Source: Nocardiopsis flavescens
GTDB taxonomy: Bacteria > Actinomycetota > Actinomycetes > Streptosporangiales > Streptosporangiaceae
Reading direction: 5' to 3'
Length of the DNA: 64,000 nucleotides
Assembly: GCF_900141985.1 (NCBI RefSeq)
Contig: NZ_FQZK01000002.1
Coordinates: 372,001 to 436,000 of the forward strand
The notes beneath the pieces are model-generated. The model was not told the DNA's origin. It saw only the letters and a list, made by a program, of their open reading frames with translations, and ran no database searches. Position 1 is the first letter of the stretch, and each line of letters opens with the position of its first letter. Of the stretch, positions 1 to 10,361 are shown in pieces. Made by a program: the position numbers and the translations under genes.

Positions 1-318
1 GCGCCCGCCGGCGCCGTTGCGCCGGGGGGTGTCGCCGTTGACGGTCTCCCACTCGATGAGCTCGATCTCCTCGTCGGTGGGCCGGGCGAGGAAGTCGCGC
101 ACCGACGTGATCGGCATCTTGGACACGGTCTTGTCGTACACGGTGCGGCCCGCGCTGCTCACCTGGGCGCCGACCAGGCCGGCCACCTCCTGGACGACGG
201 GGCTGTCCGCCACCTTGCGGGCACCGCGGACGATCTGCTCGTAGCGGGTGCGGCCCGCCTTGGTGCCCAGGACGTAGCCGATTGCCAATCCGGCGGCGAA
301 AGTGATCCGGTAGCGCAT
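1..318 (-). CDS. YtxH-like membrane-anchored protein (3' end beyond window)
   Basis: The gene reads from an ATG at 318 towards the window edge, so only the first 106 residues are visible. The N-terminus is one short hydrophobic stretch (residues 5-18) followed by a GTKAGRTRYEQI motif. That arrangement is typical of small actinobacterial YtxH-like proteins, which are thought to be membrane-tethered. The rest is a helical polar region. No catalytic motif is visible and the family has no firm biochemical role. The upstream 160 bases contain no other gene before the tRNA pair. Confidence 0.7.
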   Translation of the reverse strand, partial: MRYRITFAAGLAIGYVLGTKAGRTRYEQIVRGARKVADSPVVQEVAGLVGAQVSSAGRTVYDKTVSKMPITSVRDFLARPTDEEIELIEWETVNGDTPRRNGAGGR

Positions 319-479
319 GGGTACCCTCTTCATGCCTCGGAGTCGGTCGTGGTGTTCCGTGTCTCGCACGTTACCTTGTCGTGGTGGCGGCCACACGGGC
401 CGACACCGGTCACGAGTGCTCCGGAAGAGCGCTAGTCTATTGGTGTCGCCACGGCCCGCGGGGCCGTCGGCGGACGCGG

Positions 480-552
480 TCCCGCGTAGCTCAATTGGCA
501 GAGCAGCCGGCTGTTAACCGGCAGGTTATTGGTTCGAGTCCAATCGCGGGAG
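480..552 (+). tRNA. tRNA-Asn (GTT), copy 1
   Basis: The cloverleaf is 73 nt. The acceptor arm TCCCGCG pairs with CGCGGGA, the anticodon loop CTGTTAA carries GTT at 513-515, and the T-arm contains GGTTCGAGTCC. The 3' CCA is not encoded. The mature sequence is identical to the second copy 131 bp downstream. Confidence 0.95.
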
Positions 553-610
553 CAGGGGAAAACGTTCGCGCACCGCACGGCGGGGGCGCTACGCTGTTCC
601 CGACACGCGA

Positions 611-683
611 TCCCGCGTAGCTCAATTGGCAGAGCAGCCGGCTGTTAACCGGCAGGTTATTGGTTCGAGTCCAATCGCGGGAG
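611..683 (+). tRNA. tRNA-Asn (GTT), copy 2
   Basis: This is an exact copy of the 480-552 tRNA, including acceptor stem, GTT anticodon and T-arm. A 58-bp spacer that differs from the flanks separates the two. They are probably co-transcribed, because a terminator-like hairpin lies only after this copy. Confidence 0.95.
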
Positions 684-693
684 CCCACCGACC

Positions 694-725
694 AGGGCCC
701 TTCTCCTCACGGAGCGGGGCCTTTC
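694..725 (+). terminator. Terminator after the tRNA-Asn pair
   Basis: An AGG(G)CCC arm pairs with GGGCCT, with an inner CTCC/GGAG stem, and TTTC follows. It sits 11 bp past the second tRNA. The next roughly 200 bases to 928 show no gene. Confidence 0.6.
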
Positions 726-928
726 GTGTTGTCCGGGGCACGGTGTGTTTCCGGGGCGCGGCGCACGGCCGGGGCGCGTCCCGTTCAGGGCGCCGCGGGC
801 CGCGGGGCGCACGCCTTCCGCGGACCCGGCCGGGTCCGGACGGCGCGGCGGGGACACGGCGCTGCGCCGCGGAGGTGCCGCGACGGGGGCGCGCCGACCG
901 CGCGCGGGCGCGCGCAGCCGGCGGCGGC

Positions 929-1801
929 TCAGGTGCGGGCGGTGGCGCCCAGGAGGAGGCGGCGGTTGCGCTGGGGCATCTGGTAGCTGCCCGGCACGGG
1001 CGGGGCCACCGGCAGGGTCCGCCAGCGCTGGACCTCCATCAGCCCCGGGCTGAGGACGTTCCAGCCTTCGAGCAGGGATTGGATCTCCTCGCGCGTGCGC
1101 CAGTAACCGGAGTTGAGGTGGCGGCGGAAGACGTTCTGGAGCTGTTCGGCCCGGTGGGCGTCCTTGGGGAAGACCGCGGGGTCGGGCCTGTGGTGGTGGC
1201 TCATCACCAGGTGGCTGCCGGCGGGCAGCAGGGTGCGCAGGGCCGCCATGTGCGCGGCCGGGGTGTCGATGTCGGCGACGTGCGAGAGGGTCCCGGGCAG
1301 CAGCAGCCCCACCGGCCGGTCGAGGTCGATGAGCGCGCGCAGGGCGGGGGAGGCGAAGAGGTCGGCGGGGCGGGTCAGGCGCCCCTGCACGGCGGTGGTG
1401 CGGTGCTCGCTGACCAGGGCCCGGTGGTGGGCCAGCACCATGAGGTCGTCGGTGACGTAGGCGACCCGGGCGCGCGGGGCGATCTCGTGCGGGTCGCCGG
1501 GGGCGGGCAGCCCGGCTCCGAGCTGCACGAACTGGTCGACGCCCTCCTCCTCGTACAGGTGGCGCACCGCGCGCTGGAGGAACGCCCGCTCTCCCAGGAC
1601 CAGGTCCTGGAAGCCGGGGGCGACCTGTTCGGCGGCCACGGCGAGGTCGCGGTCCACCTCGAAGTGGTCCTTGCCCTTGAGGTGGAAGGAGTGCAGTCGG
1701 GCCAGGCTCGGTCGGGTCAGGTCGACGGCGGGCGGGGGGTTGAAGTGCTCCTGCCGGGTCCCCGCCTGCCTCAGGAAATCGGGGGAGGTGAATCGCGACA
1801 T
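929..1801 (-). CDS. SAM-dependent methyltransferase, DUF574 family
   Basis: The protein has 290 residues, the usual size for the actinobacterial S-adenosyl-methyltransferase family PF04672 (DUF574). The N-terminus shows a recognisable but altered family signature around residues 29-50 (PSLAR, then KGKDHFEVDRD, where most members have a GGKDNF-type motif). A Rossmann-like core follows, with QLGAGLPAPGD and a YVTDDLMV strand where SAM should bind. The acceptor substrate is unknown. Paralogues are abundant in actinomycetes and rarely characterised. It is transcribed alone. The ATG at 1801 was chosen because the family motif begins soon after. Confidence 0.75.
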   Translation of the reverse strand: MSRFTSPDFLRQAGTRQEHFNPPPAVDLTRPSLARLHSFHLKGKDHFEVDRDLAVAAEQVAPGFQDLVLGERAFLQRAVRHLYEEEGVDQFVQLGAGLPAPGDPHEIAPRARVAYVTDDLMVLAHHRALVSEHRTTAVQGRLTRPADLFASPALRALIDLDRPVGLLLPGTLSHVADIDTPAAHMAALRTLLPAGSHLVMSHHHRPDPAVFPKDAHRAEQLQNVFRRHLNSGYWRTREEIQSLLEGWNVLSPGLMEVQRWRTLPVAPPVPGSYQMPQRNRRLLLGATART

Positions 1802-2310
1802 CGCCGTCCTCTTGTCTGAGGTGGGGAAGTGTGGCCGACAGAAGGATTCTATTCATCATTGGCGGGGTTGTTAACCGAGTCGGGGAGACCGGTCGTGAAA
1901 AACATCGGAGATCGCGTCCTTGTCGTGGTCACAGGGGTGGGTTGGGTCCGCTCTGGGGTTGGTAGTACTTATATGCCAGATGTCCAATTATGAGAGGAAT
2001 CGGCCTCTCGGGTCGGCGAACGGGAAGCCTTACCAGGAAGCGTCTTCCAGCGCCGGACCCGCCGCGTGGTACCGGAGTGACCCCTGGGGGAACCGCCCCG
2101 CGACGGCTTCCCCCCGGATCCCGGCCGCCGGGCGAACACGGAAATAGGACCGTGCCCCATATCCCCGGCGGCACGGAGAGAAATGCGAGTGCGCCGCCGC
2201 TGCCTGCGACAATCGGCCGCCGTCGCGGAAATGGCACAAAGGCCCGGGCACCGGGAAATGCCCCGCGCCGCCCGCGCGGAACCCCGCCCCCGCGCCGCTA
2301 GCCTGGGGTC
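1802..2310. other. Intergenic region, no gene seen
   Basis: This is a 509-bp divergent region between the methyltransferase and the reductase gene. Its first 200 bases are clearly less GC-rich than the rest of the window, which fits promoter DNA for the minus-strand methyltransferase. No convincing coding frame, RNA gene or repeat was found. Confidence 0.5.
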
Positions 2311-3015
2311 ATGGACCGCCCCTACACCATCCTCAGCTGCGCCGTGTCGGTCGACGGGCGCATCGACGACACCGGTCCCGACCGGCTGCGCCTGTCCAAC
2401 GAGGCCGACTTCGCCGAGGTCGACGAGCTGCGCGCCCGGTGCGACGCCATCCTCGTCGGCGCGGGCACCCTGCGCGGCGACGACCCCCGGCTGCTGGTCC
2501 GCTCCGAGCGGCTGCGCGCCCGCCGCCGGGAGGAGGGCCGGACCGAGAACCTGCTCAAGGCCGTCCTCACCCGCACCGGCGACCTCGACCCCGGGGCCCG
2601 CTTCTTCACCACGGGGGACGCCGGGGCGGTCGTCTACACCGGCGGGGAGGGCACGGCCCGGGCCCGCGCGAGGTTCGCGGACGCCCCGGCCGCCGGGCCC
2701 CCGGTCGACGTCGTGGACGCCGGCGACCCGCCCGCGGTCCGGGCGGTCCAGGCCGACCTGGCGGCCCGCGGCGTGCGCCGGCTCCTGGTGGAGGGCGGCG
2801 GACACGTCCACACCCTGTTCCTCACCGCCGGACTCGTGGACGAGCTGCGCCTGGCGGTCGCCCCGTTCTTCGTGGGCCGGGCCGACGCGCCCCGGTTCGT
2901 CCACCCCGGGGACTTCCCGGCCGGCCCGGACGCGCCGATGCGCCTGGTGGAGACCCGCGCGATCGGCGACATGGCGGTCCTGCGCTACCGCCTGGACGCG
3001 GACGGTCCCGCGTGA
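2311..3015 (+). CDS. RibD C-terminal-type pyrimidine reductase
   Basis: This is a 234-residue stand-alone RibD_C (dihydrofolate-reductase-fold) protein, expected to reduce a pyrimidine ribitol intermediate with NADPH. It shows the N-terminal CAVSVDGRIDD motif, GAGTLRGDDP near residue 50, and the glycine-rich LVEGGGHVHT segment near residue 160 that binds the nucleotide. The next gene overlaps its stop codon by a GTGA junction and encodes the deaminase half of RibD, so the two are translationally coupled. The reaction is inferred from the family. A role in riboflavin synthesis or in a related specialised pathway cannot be separated here. Confidence 0.85.
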   Translation: MDRPYTILSCAVSVDGRIDDTGPDRLRLSNEADFAEVDELRARCDAILVGAGTLRGDDPRLLVRSERLRARRREEGRTENLLKAVLTRTGDLDPGARFFTTGDAGAVVYTGGEGTARARARFADAPAAGPPVDVVDAGDPPAVRAVQADLAARGVRRLLVEGGGHVHTLFLTAGLVDELRLAVAPFFVGRADAPRFVHPGDFPAGPDAPMRLVETRAIGDMAVLRYRLDADGPA

Positions 3016-3482
3016 GCGCCGGACCCGCCCCCGCCGAGGGCGCGGCCGACGCCCACTGGCTGCGCCGCACCGTCGAGCTGTCCCGGCTGTGCCCGCCCTC
3101 CGACACCGCGTTCTCCGTCGGCTGCGCGGTGGTGGCCGCGGACGGCACGGTGCTCGCCGAGGGCCACTCGCGCCGCGACGACCCCCGCGACCACGCCGAG
3201 GAGGCCGCCCTGCGCGGGGTCGACCCCGGGGACCCCCGGCTGGCCGGGGCCACCCTGTACTCGTCGCTGGAGCCGTGCAGCTCCCGCTCCTCGCGCCCGC
3301 TGCCCTGCTCGTCGCTGATCCTGGCCACCCCGGTGCCGCGGGTGGTGTTCGCCTGGCGCGAGCCCTCGGTATTCGTGGACTGCGTGGGCGCCGAGCGGCT
3401 GCGCGCCGCCGGGCGCGCGGTGGTGGAGCGCCCCGACCTCGCCGCCGGGGTCCGGGAGGTCAACGCGCACCTGCTCGGCTGA
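3012..3482 (+). CDS. Zinc deaminase, RibD N-terminal / dCMP deaminase type
   Basis: The protein has 156 residues and starts at a GTG that overlaps the upstream stop. It carries the cytidine/dCMP deaminase zinc site: H61-A62-E63 and P88-C89 with a second Cys at 99. The spacing resembles the RibD deaminase domain, which removes the amino group of the diaminopyrimidine intermediate of riboflavin synthesis. Because the partner reductase is the preceding gene, the pair looks like a split RibD in reversed domain order. Assignment as the housekeeping riboflavin enzyme is an inference. Confidence 0.82.
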   Translation: MSAGPAPAEGAADAHWLRRTVELSRLCPPSDTAFSVGCAVVAADGTVLAEGHSRRDDPRDHAEEAALRGVDPGDPRLAGATLYSSLEPCSSRSSRPLPCSSLILATPVPRVVFAWREPSVFVDCVGAERLRAAGRAVVERPDLAAGVREVNAHLLG

Positions 3483-3520
3483 ACCCCGCCGGGCCCGCGC
3501 GGGCGGGCCCGGCCGCGGCG

Positions 3521-6025
3521 TCAGAACCGGTTCACGTCCACCACGCGGACGACGGCGCGCCCCTCGGCGTCCGAGGCCGCCAGGTCCACCTCGGCGGAGA
3601 TGCCCCAGTCGTGGTCCCCGGCCGGGTCGGCGAGGATCTGCCGCACCCGCCACAGGCCGTCCTCCTCCTCGATGAGGAGCATCTTGGGGCCGCGCGCGTC
3701 CGGGCCGGTGCCGATGGAGTCGTGGTCGGCGCCGTACTCCTCCAGCGCCTCCTCCCAGGCCTCGGCGTCCCACTCGCCCGCGTCCTCCAGGGCGCCCAGG
3801 TCCCGGTAGCGGTGGCGGGCGGCCAGCTCCACCCGGCGGAACAGCTCGTTGCGGACCAGGACCCGGAAGGCGCGCGGGTTGGCGGTGACCGGGCGGACCC
3901 GCTCCTCGGGCGCCTGCTCCTGCGGCCCGTCCTCCCGCGGGTTGGTCAGCTGCTCCCACTCGTCCAGGAGGCTGGAGTCCACCTGCCGGACCAGCTCCCC
4001 CATCCACGCGATGATGTCGTGCAGCTCCTCGGTCTTGGCGTCGTCGGGGACCGTCTGGTCCAGCGCCTTGTAGGCGCCCGCCAGGTACCGCAGCACCAGG
4101 CCCTCCGAGCGCGCCAGCTCGTAGTGCCCCACGTACTCCACGAAGGTCATCGCCCGCTCGTACATGTCGCGGGCCACGCTCTTGGGCCGCAGCGGGTGGT
4201 CTCCCACCCACGGGTGCCCGCGCCGGTAGGCGTCGTAGGCGTGGGAGAGCAGGTCCTCCAGCGGCTTGGGGTGGTCGACGTCCTCCAGGAGCTCCATGCG
4301 CTCCTCGTACTCGACGCCGTCCTCCTTCATCCGCTGCACGGCCTCGCCGCGCGCCTTGTTGAGCTGGGCGCCCAGGATCTGCCGGGGGTCGTCCAGGGTG
4401 GACTCCACCACGCTCAGCACGTCCAGGGCGTAGGACGGCGACTCGCGGTCCAGCAGGTCCAGCGCCGCCAGCGCGAACGTGGAGAGCGGCTGGTTGAGCG
4501 CGAAGTCGGCCTGCAGGTCCACGGTGAGCCGGGCGGTGCGGCCCTGCTCGTCCGGCTCGGGCAGCGTCTCCACGATGCCGCCGTCCAGCAGCGACCGGTA
4601 GATGGCGATCGCCTCGCGGATGTGCCTGCGCTGGGTCCTGCGGTCGTCGTGGTTCTCCGTGAGCAGGTGCTTCATCGCGGCGAAGCAGTTGCCGGGGCGG
4701 GCGATGACGCTCAGCAGCATCGCGTTGCTCACCCGGAACCGCGAGGTCAGCGGCTCGGGCTCGGCGTCGATGAGCTTCTCGAACGTGGCCTTGTCCCACG
4801 ACACGAAGCCCTCGGGAGCCTTCTTGCGCACCACCTTGCGCCGCTTCTTGGGGTCCTCGCCGACCTTGGCCAGCGCCTTCTCGTTCTCGATGACGTGCTC
4901 GGGGGCCAGCGCCACCACGTTGCCGACGGTGTCGAACCCGGCCCGGCCCGCGCGCCCGGCGATCTGGTGGAACTCCCGGGCGCGCAGCCGGCGCACCCGC
5001 ACGCCGTCGTACTTGCTCAGCGCCGTGAACATCACGGTGCGGATGGGCACGTTGACGCCCACGCCCAGGGTGTCGGTGCCGCAGATGACCTTGAGCAGCC
5101 CGCGCTGGGCCAGCCGCTCGACCAGCCGGCGGTACTTGGGCAGCATCCCGGCGTGGTGCACGCCGATGCCGTGGCGCACGTACCGGGACAGGTTGCGGCC
5201 GAACCGGGTGGTGAAGCGGAAGTCGCCGATCTCGTCCGCGATCGCCGCCTTCTCCTGCTTGGTGCACATGTTGATGCTGGTGAGCGACTGGGCCCGCTCG
5301 ATCGCCTGCGCCTGCGTGAAGTGGACGATGTAGACGGGCGCGTCGCCGCCCTGGAGCAGCTCCTCCAGGGTCTCGTGCAGCGGGGTGACCCGGTAGTCGT
5401 AGTAGAGGGGGACGGGGCGCTCCGCGGACGCGACCACGGCGGTGGAGCGCCCGGTGCGCTTCTCCAGGTCCTCCTCGAAGCGGCTGACGTCGCCCAGGGT
5501 CGCCGACATGAGCAGGAACTGCGCCTGCGGCATCTCCAGCAGCGGCACCTGCCAGGCCCAGCCGCGGTCGGGCTCGGCGTAGAAGTGGAACTCGTCCATG
5601 ACGACCGTGTTGATGTCGGCCCGGGCCCCCTCGGCCAGGGCGATCTGGGCGAGCACCTCGGCGGTGCAGCACACGATGGGGGCGTCGGCGTTGACACTGG
5701 CGTCGCCGGTCATCATGCCGACGTTCTCGGTGCCGAAGACCTTGCACAGGTCGAAGAACTTCTCCGACACCAGGGCCTTGATGGGCGCGGTGTAGAACGC
5801 GCACTCGTCCCGGGCCAGCGCGGCGAAGAGCGCGCCGGTGGCGACCAGGCTCTTGCCGGAGCCGGTCGGGGTGTTGAGGATGACGTTCGAGCCGGAGACG
5901 ACCTCGATGAGCGCCTCCTCCTGGTGCGGGTAGAGGGTGAGGCCCCGCTCCTGGGTCCAGGCGGCGAACGCCTCGTAGAGGGCATCGGGTTCGGGTTCGG
6001 CCGGAAGCGCATCAATGAGACTCAC
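3521..6025 (-). CDS. Ski2-like superfamily 2 RNA helicase, DUF3516
   Basis: The protein has 834 residues. The helicase core shows Walker A TPTGSGKS (52-59), a DEFH Walker B box (144-147), the SAT motif (174-176), and motif VI near [11 protein letters not shown]. The C-terminal half matches the DUF3516 region typical of actinobacterial Ski2/HelY-like helicases, which are thought to unwind structured RNA. The GTG at 6025 has no ribosome-binding site, but a CAGTAT -10-like hexamer lies 7 nt upstream, so the message may be leaderless. It converges with the deaminase gene and lies downstream of mdh on the same strand, separated by a strong hairpin. Confidence 0.9.
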   Translation of the reverse strand: MSLIDALPAEPEPDALYEAFAAWTQERGLTLYPHQEEALIEVVSGSNVILNTPTGSGKSLVATGALFAALARDECAFYTAPIKALVSEKFFDLCKVFGTENVGMMTGDASVNADAPIVCCTAEVLAQIALAEGARADINTVVMDEFHFYAEPDRGWAWQVPLLEMPQAQFLLMSATLGDVSRFEEDLEKRTGRSTAVVASAERPVPLYYDYRVTPLHETLEELLQGGDAPVYIVHFTQAQAIERAQSLTSINMCTKQEKAAIADEIGDFRFTTRFGRNLSRYVRHGIGVHHAGMLPKYRRLVERLAQRGLLKVICGTDTLGVGVNVPIRTVMFTALSKYDGVRVRRLRAREFHQIAGRAGRAGFDTVGNVVALAPEHVIENEKALAKVGEDPKKRRKVVRKKAPEGFVSWDKATFEKLIDAEPEPLTSRFRVSNAMLLSVIARPGNCFAAMKHLLTENHDDRRTQRRHIREAIAIYRSLLDGGIVETLPEPDEQGRTARLTVDLQADFALNQPLSTFALAALDLLDRESPSYALDVLSVVESTLDDPRQILGAQLNKARGEAVQRMKEDGVEYEERMELLEDVDHPKPLEDLLSHAYDAYRRGHPWVGDHPLRPKSVARDMYERAMTFVEYVGHYELARSEGLVLRYLAGAYKALDQTVPDDAKTEELHDIIAWMGELVRQVDSSLLDEWEQLTNPREDGPQEQAPEERVRPVTANPRAFRVLVRNELFRRVELAARHRYRDLGALEDAGEWDAEAWEEALEEYGADHDSIGTGPDARGPKMLLIEEEDGLWRVRQILADPAGDHDWGISAEVDLAASDAEGRAVVRVVDVNRF

Positions 6026-6085
6026 GGTCTCTATACTGCCCGGTCCCGTCCACTGCCCGCTCCCGGACGACGCCGCAGGACACGG

Positions 6086-6122
6086 CGACGGCGGGCGCGC
6101 CCGCCGGGCGCGCCCGCCGTCG
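6086..6122 (-). terminator. Terminator downstream of malate dehydrogenase
   Basis: A 16-bp perfect GC stem (6086-6101 with 6107-6122) and 5-nt loop lie between the mdh stop and the helicase gene on the minus strand. There is no T-tract, which is common for actinomycete terminators. Confidence 0.65.
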
Positions 6123-6139
6123 CGGGGTCGGAAGCGGTG

Positions 6140-7168
<1,029 letters not shown>

Positions 7169-7391
7169 TTACCAACGGGTAAGTGGCGGCGCCGGTGCCT
7201 GGCTCCGGGGTCGTCCGGGCGCGCGCCGCACCACAACACACTAGTGCGCCCCCCGTCGCCGCCCGTGACCCAGGTGCGCCCAACACCCGGGGCCGCCGCC
7301 GCGGCGGCCCCGGCATCCCTTGCGCGGCAGCGCATCCACGACTCGGAAACGCCGGACTCACCCTGTTAGGATGACGTGCGTCGACGACGGC

Positions 7392-7465
7392 GGGCCGGTA
7401 GCTCAGCTGGTTAGAGCAGGGGACTCATAATCCCTGGGTCGCGGGTTCGAGTCCTGCCCGGCCTA
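7392..7465 (+). tRNA. tRNA with CAU anticodon (elongator Met, or Ile2)
   Basis: The cloverleaf is 74 nt. The acceptor arm GGGCCGG pairs with CCGGCCT including a first G-U pair, the anticodon loop CTCATAA carries CAT at 7426-7428, and the T-arm is GCGGGTTCGAGTCCTGC. It is not an initiator, because the acceptor arm is fully paired. Whether it is elongator methionine or the lysidine-modified isoleucine tRNA cannot be settled by eye. Confidence 0.9.
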
Positions 7466-7484
7466 CCCTCCCTGAGAACACAAG

Positions 7485-7523
7485 AAGCGCCTCCCACCTG
7501 GGCCAACAGGCAGGAGGCGCTTT
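7485..7523 (+). terminator. Terminator after the CAU tRNA
   Basis: The arm AAGCGCCTCC pairs with GGAGGCGCTT around an 18-nt loop and ends in TTT, 20 bp past the tRNA. The roughly 270 bp to the next gene show no other feature. Confidence 0.75.
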
Positions 7524-7795
7524 CGCTGTCTCCACGGTCGACCACGGACCCCTACGGCCCGGTCCGGGTGGCCACGTTGAATACACGGTGAAGTTCCCCG
7601 GGCCCGCGGACCCGGGCGGCGACCGGCCGGGATCGGCCCTGCCGCAGGCCCGGCCTCGTCTAGACTCGGCCTCCGGTCCGGAGCCGACCCCGGTCATCCC
7701 CCCTCGGTGTCCCACGTCTCACAACCACCATGAACCCGGCGCCGTCGGACGGATCGTAAGTACGTGTGTGTCCGACGTACCGGGAGAGGCGTGTG

Positions 7796-9772
7796 GTGGA
7801 GGAGAGGCGGGGGCGGCGCAGGGCGCGCCCGGGGACCCGGCGGCGCGACCCCGACCCCCGGGGGCGGTGGTGGGCGCGTGCCGTCTCCGCGGTCCTGGTG
7901 GGGGTCGCCCTCGTGACCGTCCTGCACGCCACCACCTCCCGCGACGTGGACGCACGCCCCACCGAGCCGGTGCCCCAGGAGCCCGCCGCGCCCCCCGGGC
8001 GCCCCTTCGACAGCCTCCTCGACGGCACCGGCATCTCCCGGGACACCTCGACGGCCGAGGTCGACCTGGACGGCGCGGGCAACAGCCTCTCCGCCCAGGC
8101 GCTGGCCGCCGCCGGCTGGACGCCGGGACGCGAGGTCACCCTGCTGGGCACCGCCCTGGAGGTGCCCGACTACGCCCCCGGGCGCCCCGACCACCTCGTC
8201 GCCGACGGCCAGGAGGTGCGCCTGCACGGCCGCCACGAGTCGCTGACGTTCCTGGTCACGGCCACCGGCGCGGCCGGTGCGCCGGTCGCGGGCACCGGCC
8301 GGATCGTCTACACCGACGGCGGCACGCAGCCCTTCACCCTCACCGTCCCGGACTGGGCCGGCGGCCCGGCGGGCGACGCCGCCCTGGTCCTGCCCTACGC
8401 CAACACCGCCGACCGCAGGGGGCCCGGCAGCGCCACGGGGTCGGTGCGCCTGTACGCGCGCTCGGTGCCCGCCGACCCCGGCCGGGAGGTCTCGCACGTC
8501 GTGCTCCCCGACGCCGGCGCGGGGAGCCTGCACCTCTTCTCCCTGGGGACCCGCCCGGCCGACCACGGGTGGACCGGGACCTGGGCCCGCGCCACGTCCG
8601 CCTACATGGAGGTCGGCCCCTGGCAGGACCAGACGCTGCGCCTGCCGGTGCGCTCCACCGCGGGCGGCCACCGGGTGCGCATCCGCCTGGACAACACCTT
8701 CGCGGCCGGGCCCGTCACCGTCGGCGCCGCCTCCGTGGCCCTGCGCGGGACGGGCGCCGCCACCCGCGGCTCGGCCGTCCCGCTCACCTTCGGCGGCCGG
8801 TCCGACGTCTCCATCCCCGCCGGCGGCCAGGTGTACAGCGACCCCGTCGACCTGCTGCTGCCGCCGCAGACCGACGCCCTGGTCAGCCTGTACCTGCCGG
8901 ACCCGGTGTACGCGGCGCCGCTGCACTACGCGGCCGGGGACACCGGCTTCCTCGGGGAACCCGGCGGCGGGGACCTGACCCTGGACACCACCGGGGCGCC
9001 GTTCACCGGCCGCCTCTACCAGTGGCCGTTCCTCACCGGGGTGGAGGTCATGGACGCGCCCGGCGCCATCGTGGCGTTCGGCGACTCCATCACCGACGGC
9101 GCCCGCTCCACCCGGGACGGGCACGCGCGCTGGCCCGACGTGCTCAGCGCCCGCCTGCACGCCCGCGCCGACCTCCCGCACCCGGGCGTCCTCAACCTCG
9201 GCGTCGCGGGCAACCACGTGGTCAGCGACGCCTACCCGGGGGAGGGGGTGTCGGTGAACGCCTCCGGGGTCTCCCTGCTCCACCGCGCGCCCCGCGACGT
9301 GTTCGGCCAGCACGGGGCGAGCGCCCTCGTCCTGTTCGCCGGGATCAACGACCTGCGCTGGGGCACCCCGCCCGAGCAGGTGGTCGCGGGCCTGGAGGAC
9401 CTGGCCGAGCAGGCGGGGGAGCGGGGGATGCGGGTGTTCGCCGCCACCCTGGGCCCGTGCGCGGGCGAGGTGCGCTGCACCGCGGAGGTGGAGGCCGCCC
9501 GCCAGACGGTCAACGCCCACCTGCGCTCGCGGGCCGGGGATCCCTCCTCCCCGTTCGACGCCGTGTGGGACTTCGACGCGGTGCTGCGCGACCCGCAGCA
9601 CCCGGCCCGGCTGCTGCCGGCCTACGACTCCGGCGACCACATCCACCCGGGCGACGCGGGCCTGCGCGCGCTGGCGGAGTCGGTGGACCTGGACGCCCTG
9701 ATGGGGCGCCCCCGCGCCGGCGGCGCCGCCGAGGGCGGTGTCAGCGGGGACACCCCAGGTGGTGGTGGATGA
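7796..9772 (+). CDS. Exported SGNH/GDSL hydrolase with N-terminal jelly-roll domain
   Basis: The protein has about 658 residues. An Arg-rich N-terminus and one hydrophobic segment (about residues 27-45) indicate export or membrane anchoring. Residues about 70-230 resemble a beta-rich accessory domain seen with actinobacterial glycosidases (inference). A GTW-type jelly roll follows, and then the SGNH domain: GDSITDG with nucleophile S431, GINDLRW, and D614-H615-I-H617. Substrates are probably esters on polysaccharide or lipid. I chose the GTG at 7796 because GGGAGAGG lies 6 nt upstream; GTG at 7766 or 7793 is possible. Its last 32 bp overlap the convergent TetR gene. Confidence 0.8.
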   Translation: MEERRGRRRARPGTRRRDPDPRGRWWARAVSAVLVGVALVTVLHATTSRDVDARPTEPVPQEPAAPPGRPFDSLLDGTGISRDTSTAEVDLDGAGNSLSAQALAAAGWTPGREVTLLGTALEVPDYAPGRPDHLVADGQEVRLHGRHESLTFLVTATGAAGAPVAGTGRIVYTDGGTQPFTLTVPDWAGGPAGDAALVLPYANTADRRGPGSATGSVRLYARSVPADPGREVSHVVLPDAGAGSLHLFSLGTRPADHGWTGTWARATSAYMEVGPWQDQTLRLPVRSTAGGHRVRIRLDNTFAAGPVTVGAASVALRGTGAATRGSAVPLTFGGRSDVSIPAGGQVYSDPVDLLLPPQTDALVSLYLPDPVYAAPLHYAAGDTGFLGEPGGGDLTLDTTGAPFTGRLYQWPFLTGVEVMDAPGAIVAFGDSITDGARSTRDGHARWPDVLSARLHARADLPHPGVLNLGVAGNHVVSDAYPGEGVSVNASGVSLLHRAPRDVFGQHGASALVLFAGINDLRWGTPPEQVVAGLEDLAEQAGERGMRVFAATLGPCAGEVRCTAEVEAARQTVNAHLRSRAGDPSSPFDAVWDFDAVLRDPQHPARLLPAYDSGDHIHPGDAGLRALAESVDLDALMGRPRAGGAAEGGVSGDTPGGGG

Positions 9773-10361
9773 CCAGGTCCACGTAGACGGACCCCAGGTC
9801 GTCCAGGCTCAGCCCGCCCTCGGGCCGGTACCAGTGCAGCAGGGAGTCGAGGGTGTCCAGCACCTCGTCCGCGGCCCTGCCGGGCTCTTCGACGTGGAAG
9901 GCGTCCGCCAGCACGCCGTCGACGATGATCCCGCGGATGTGCTCGCGGTAGGTGCGGGCCAGCGCGCCGATCTCCCGGTGCCGGAGCGGGTGGACGGCGC
10001 GCAGCTCCGGCAGGATCTCGTGCGCCAGCGCGGCGGCCTCCCGGTGCCGCCACCCCGTCTCCACGTGTCGCACGACCAGGCCGGACATCCGGTCGACGGG
10101 GCACGCGCCCGGGTCGTCGGCGGCCAGCTGGCGCTCCACCCGCTCCCGGGTCGAGCGCAGCACGACCGCGTAGACCAGGTCGAAGCGGGTGGGGAAGGCG
10201 CGCCGCAGGGAGGCGGCGTCGGTTCCGGTCTGCGCCGCGATGCGGCGGGTGAGGTCGGACACGGGCAGGGCGCGGGAGCCGTGCTCGGCGAACAGCCGGG
10301 CGGCACAGTCCAGCACGGGGGCCGTGGCGCGGAGCGCGTGCGGGGAGAGGTCGGCCGTCAT
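9741..10361 (-). CDS. TetR-family transcriptional regulator
   Basis: This protein of about 206 residues has a TetR-type helix-turn-helix at residues about 12-50 and an all-helical ligand domain. The recognition helix region (DAASLRRAFPTRFDLVYAVV) follows the usual KxxLYxHFxxKxxL plan in divergent form. The start could also be the ATG at 10376 or GTG at 10391. No start has a good ribosome-binding site. The 3' end overlaps the convergent SGNH gene. The effector and targets are unknown. Confidence 0.75.
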   Translation of the reverse strand: MTADLSPHALRATAPVLDCAARLFAEHGSRALPVSDLTRRIAAQTGTDAASLRRAFPTRFDLVYAVVLRSTRERVERQLAADDPGACPVDRMSGLVVRHVETGWRHREAAALAHEILPELRAVHPLRHREIGALARTYREHIRGIIVDGVLADAFHVEEPGRAADEVLDTLDSLLHWYRPEGGLSLDDLGSVYVDLVIHHHLGCPR

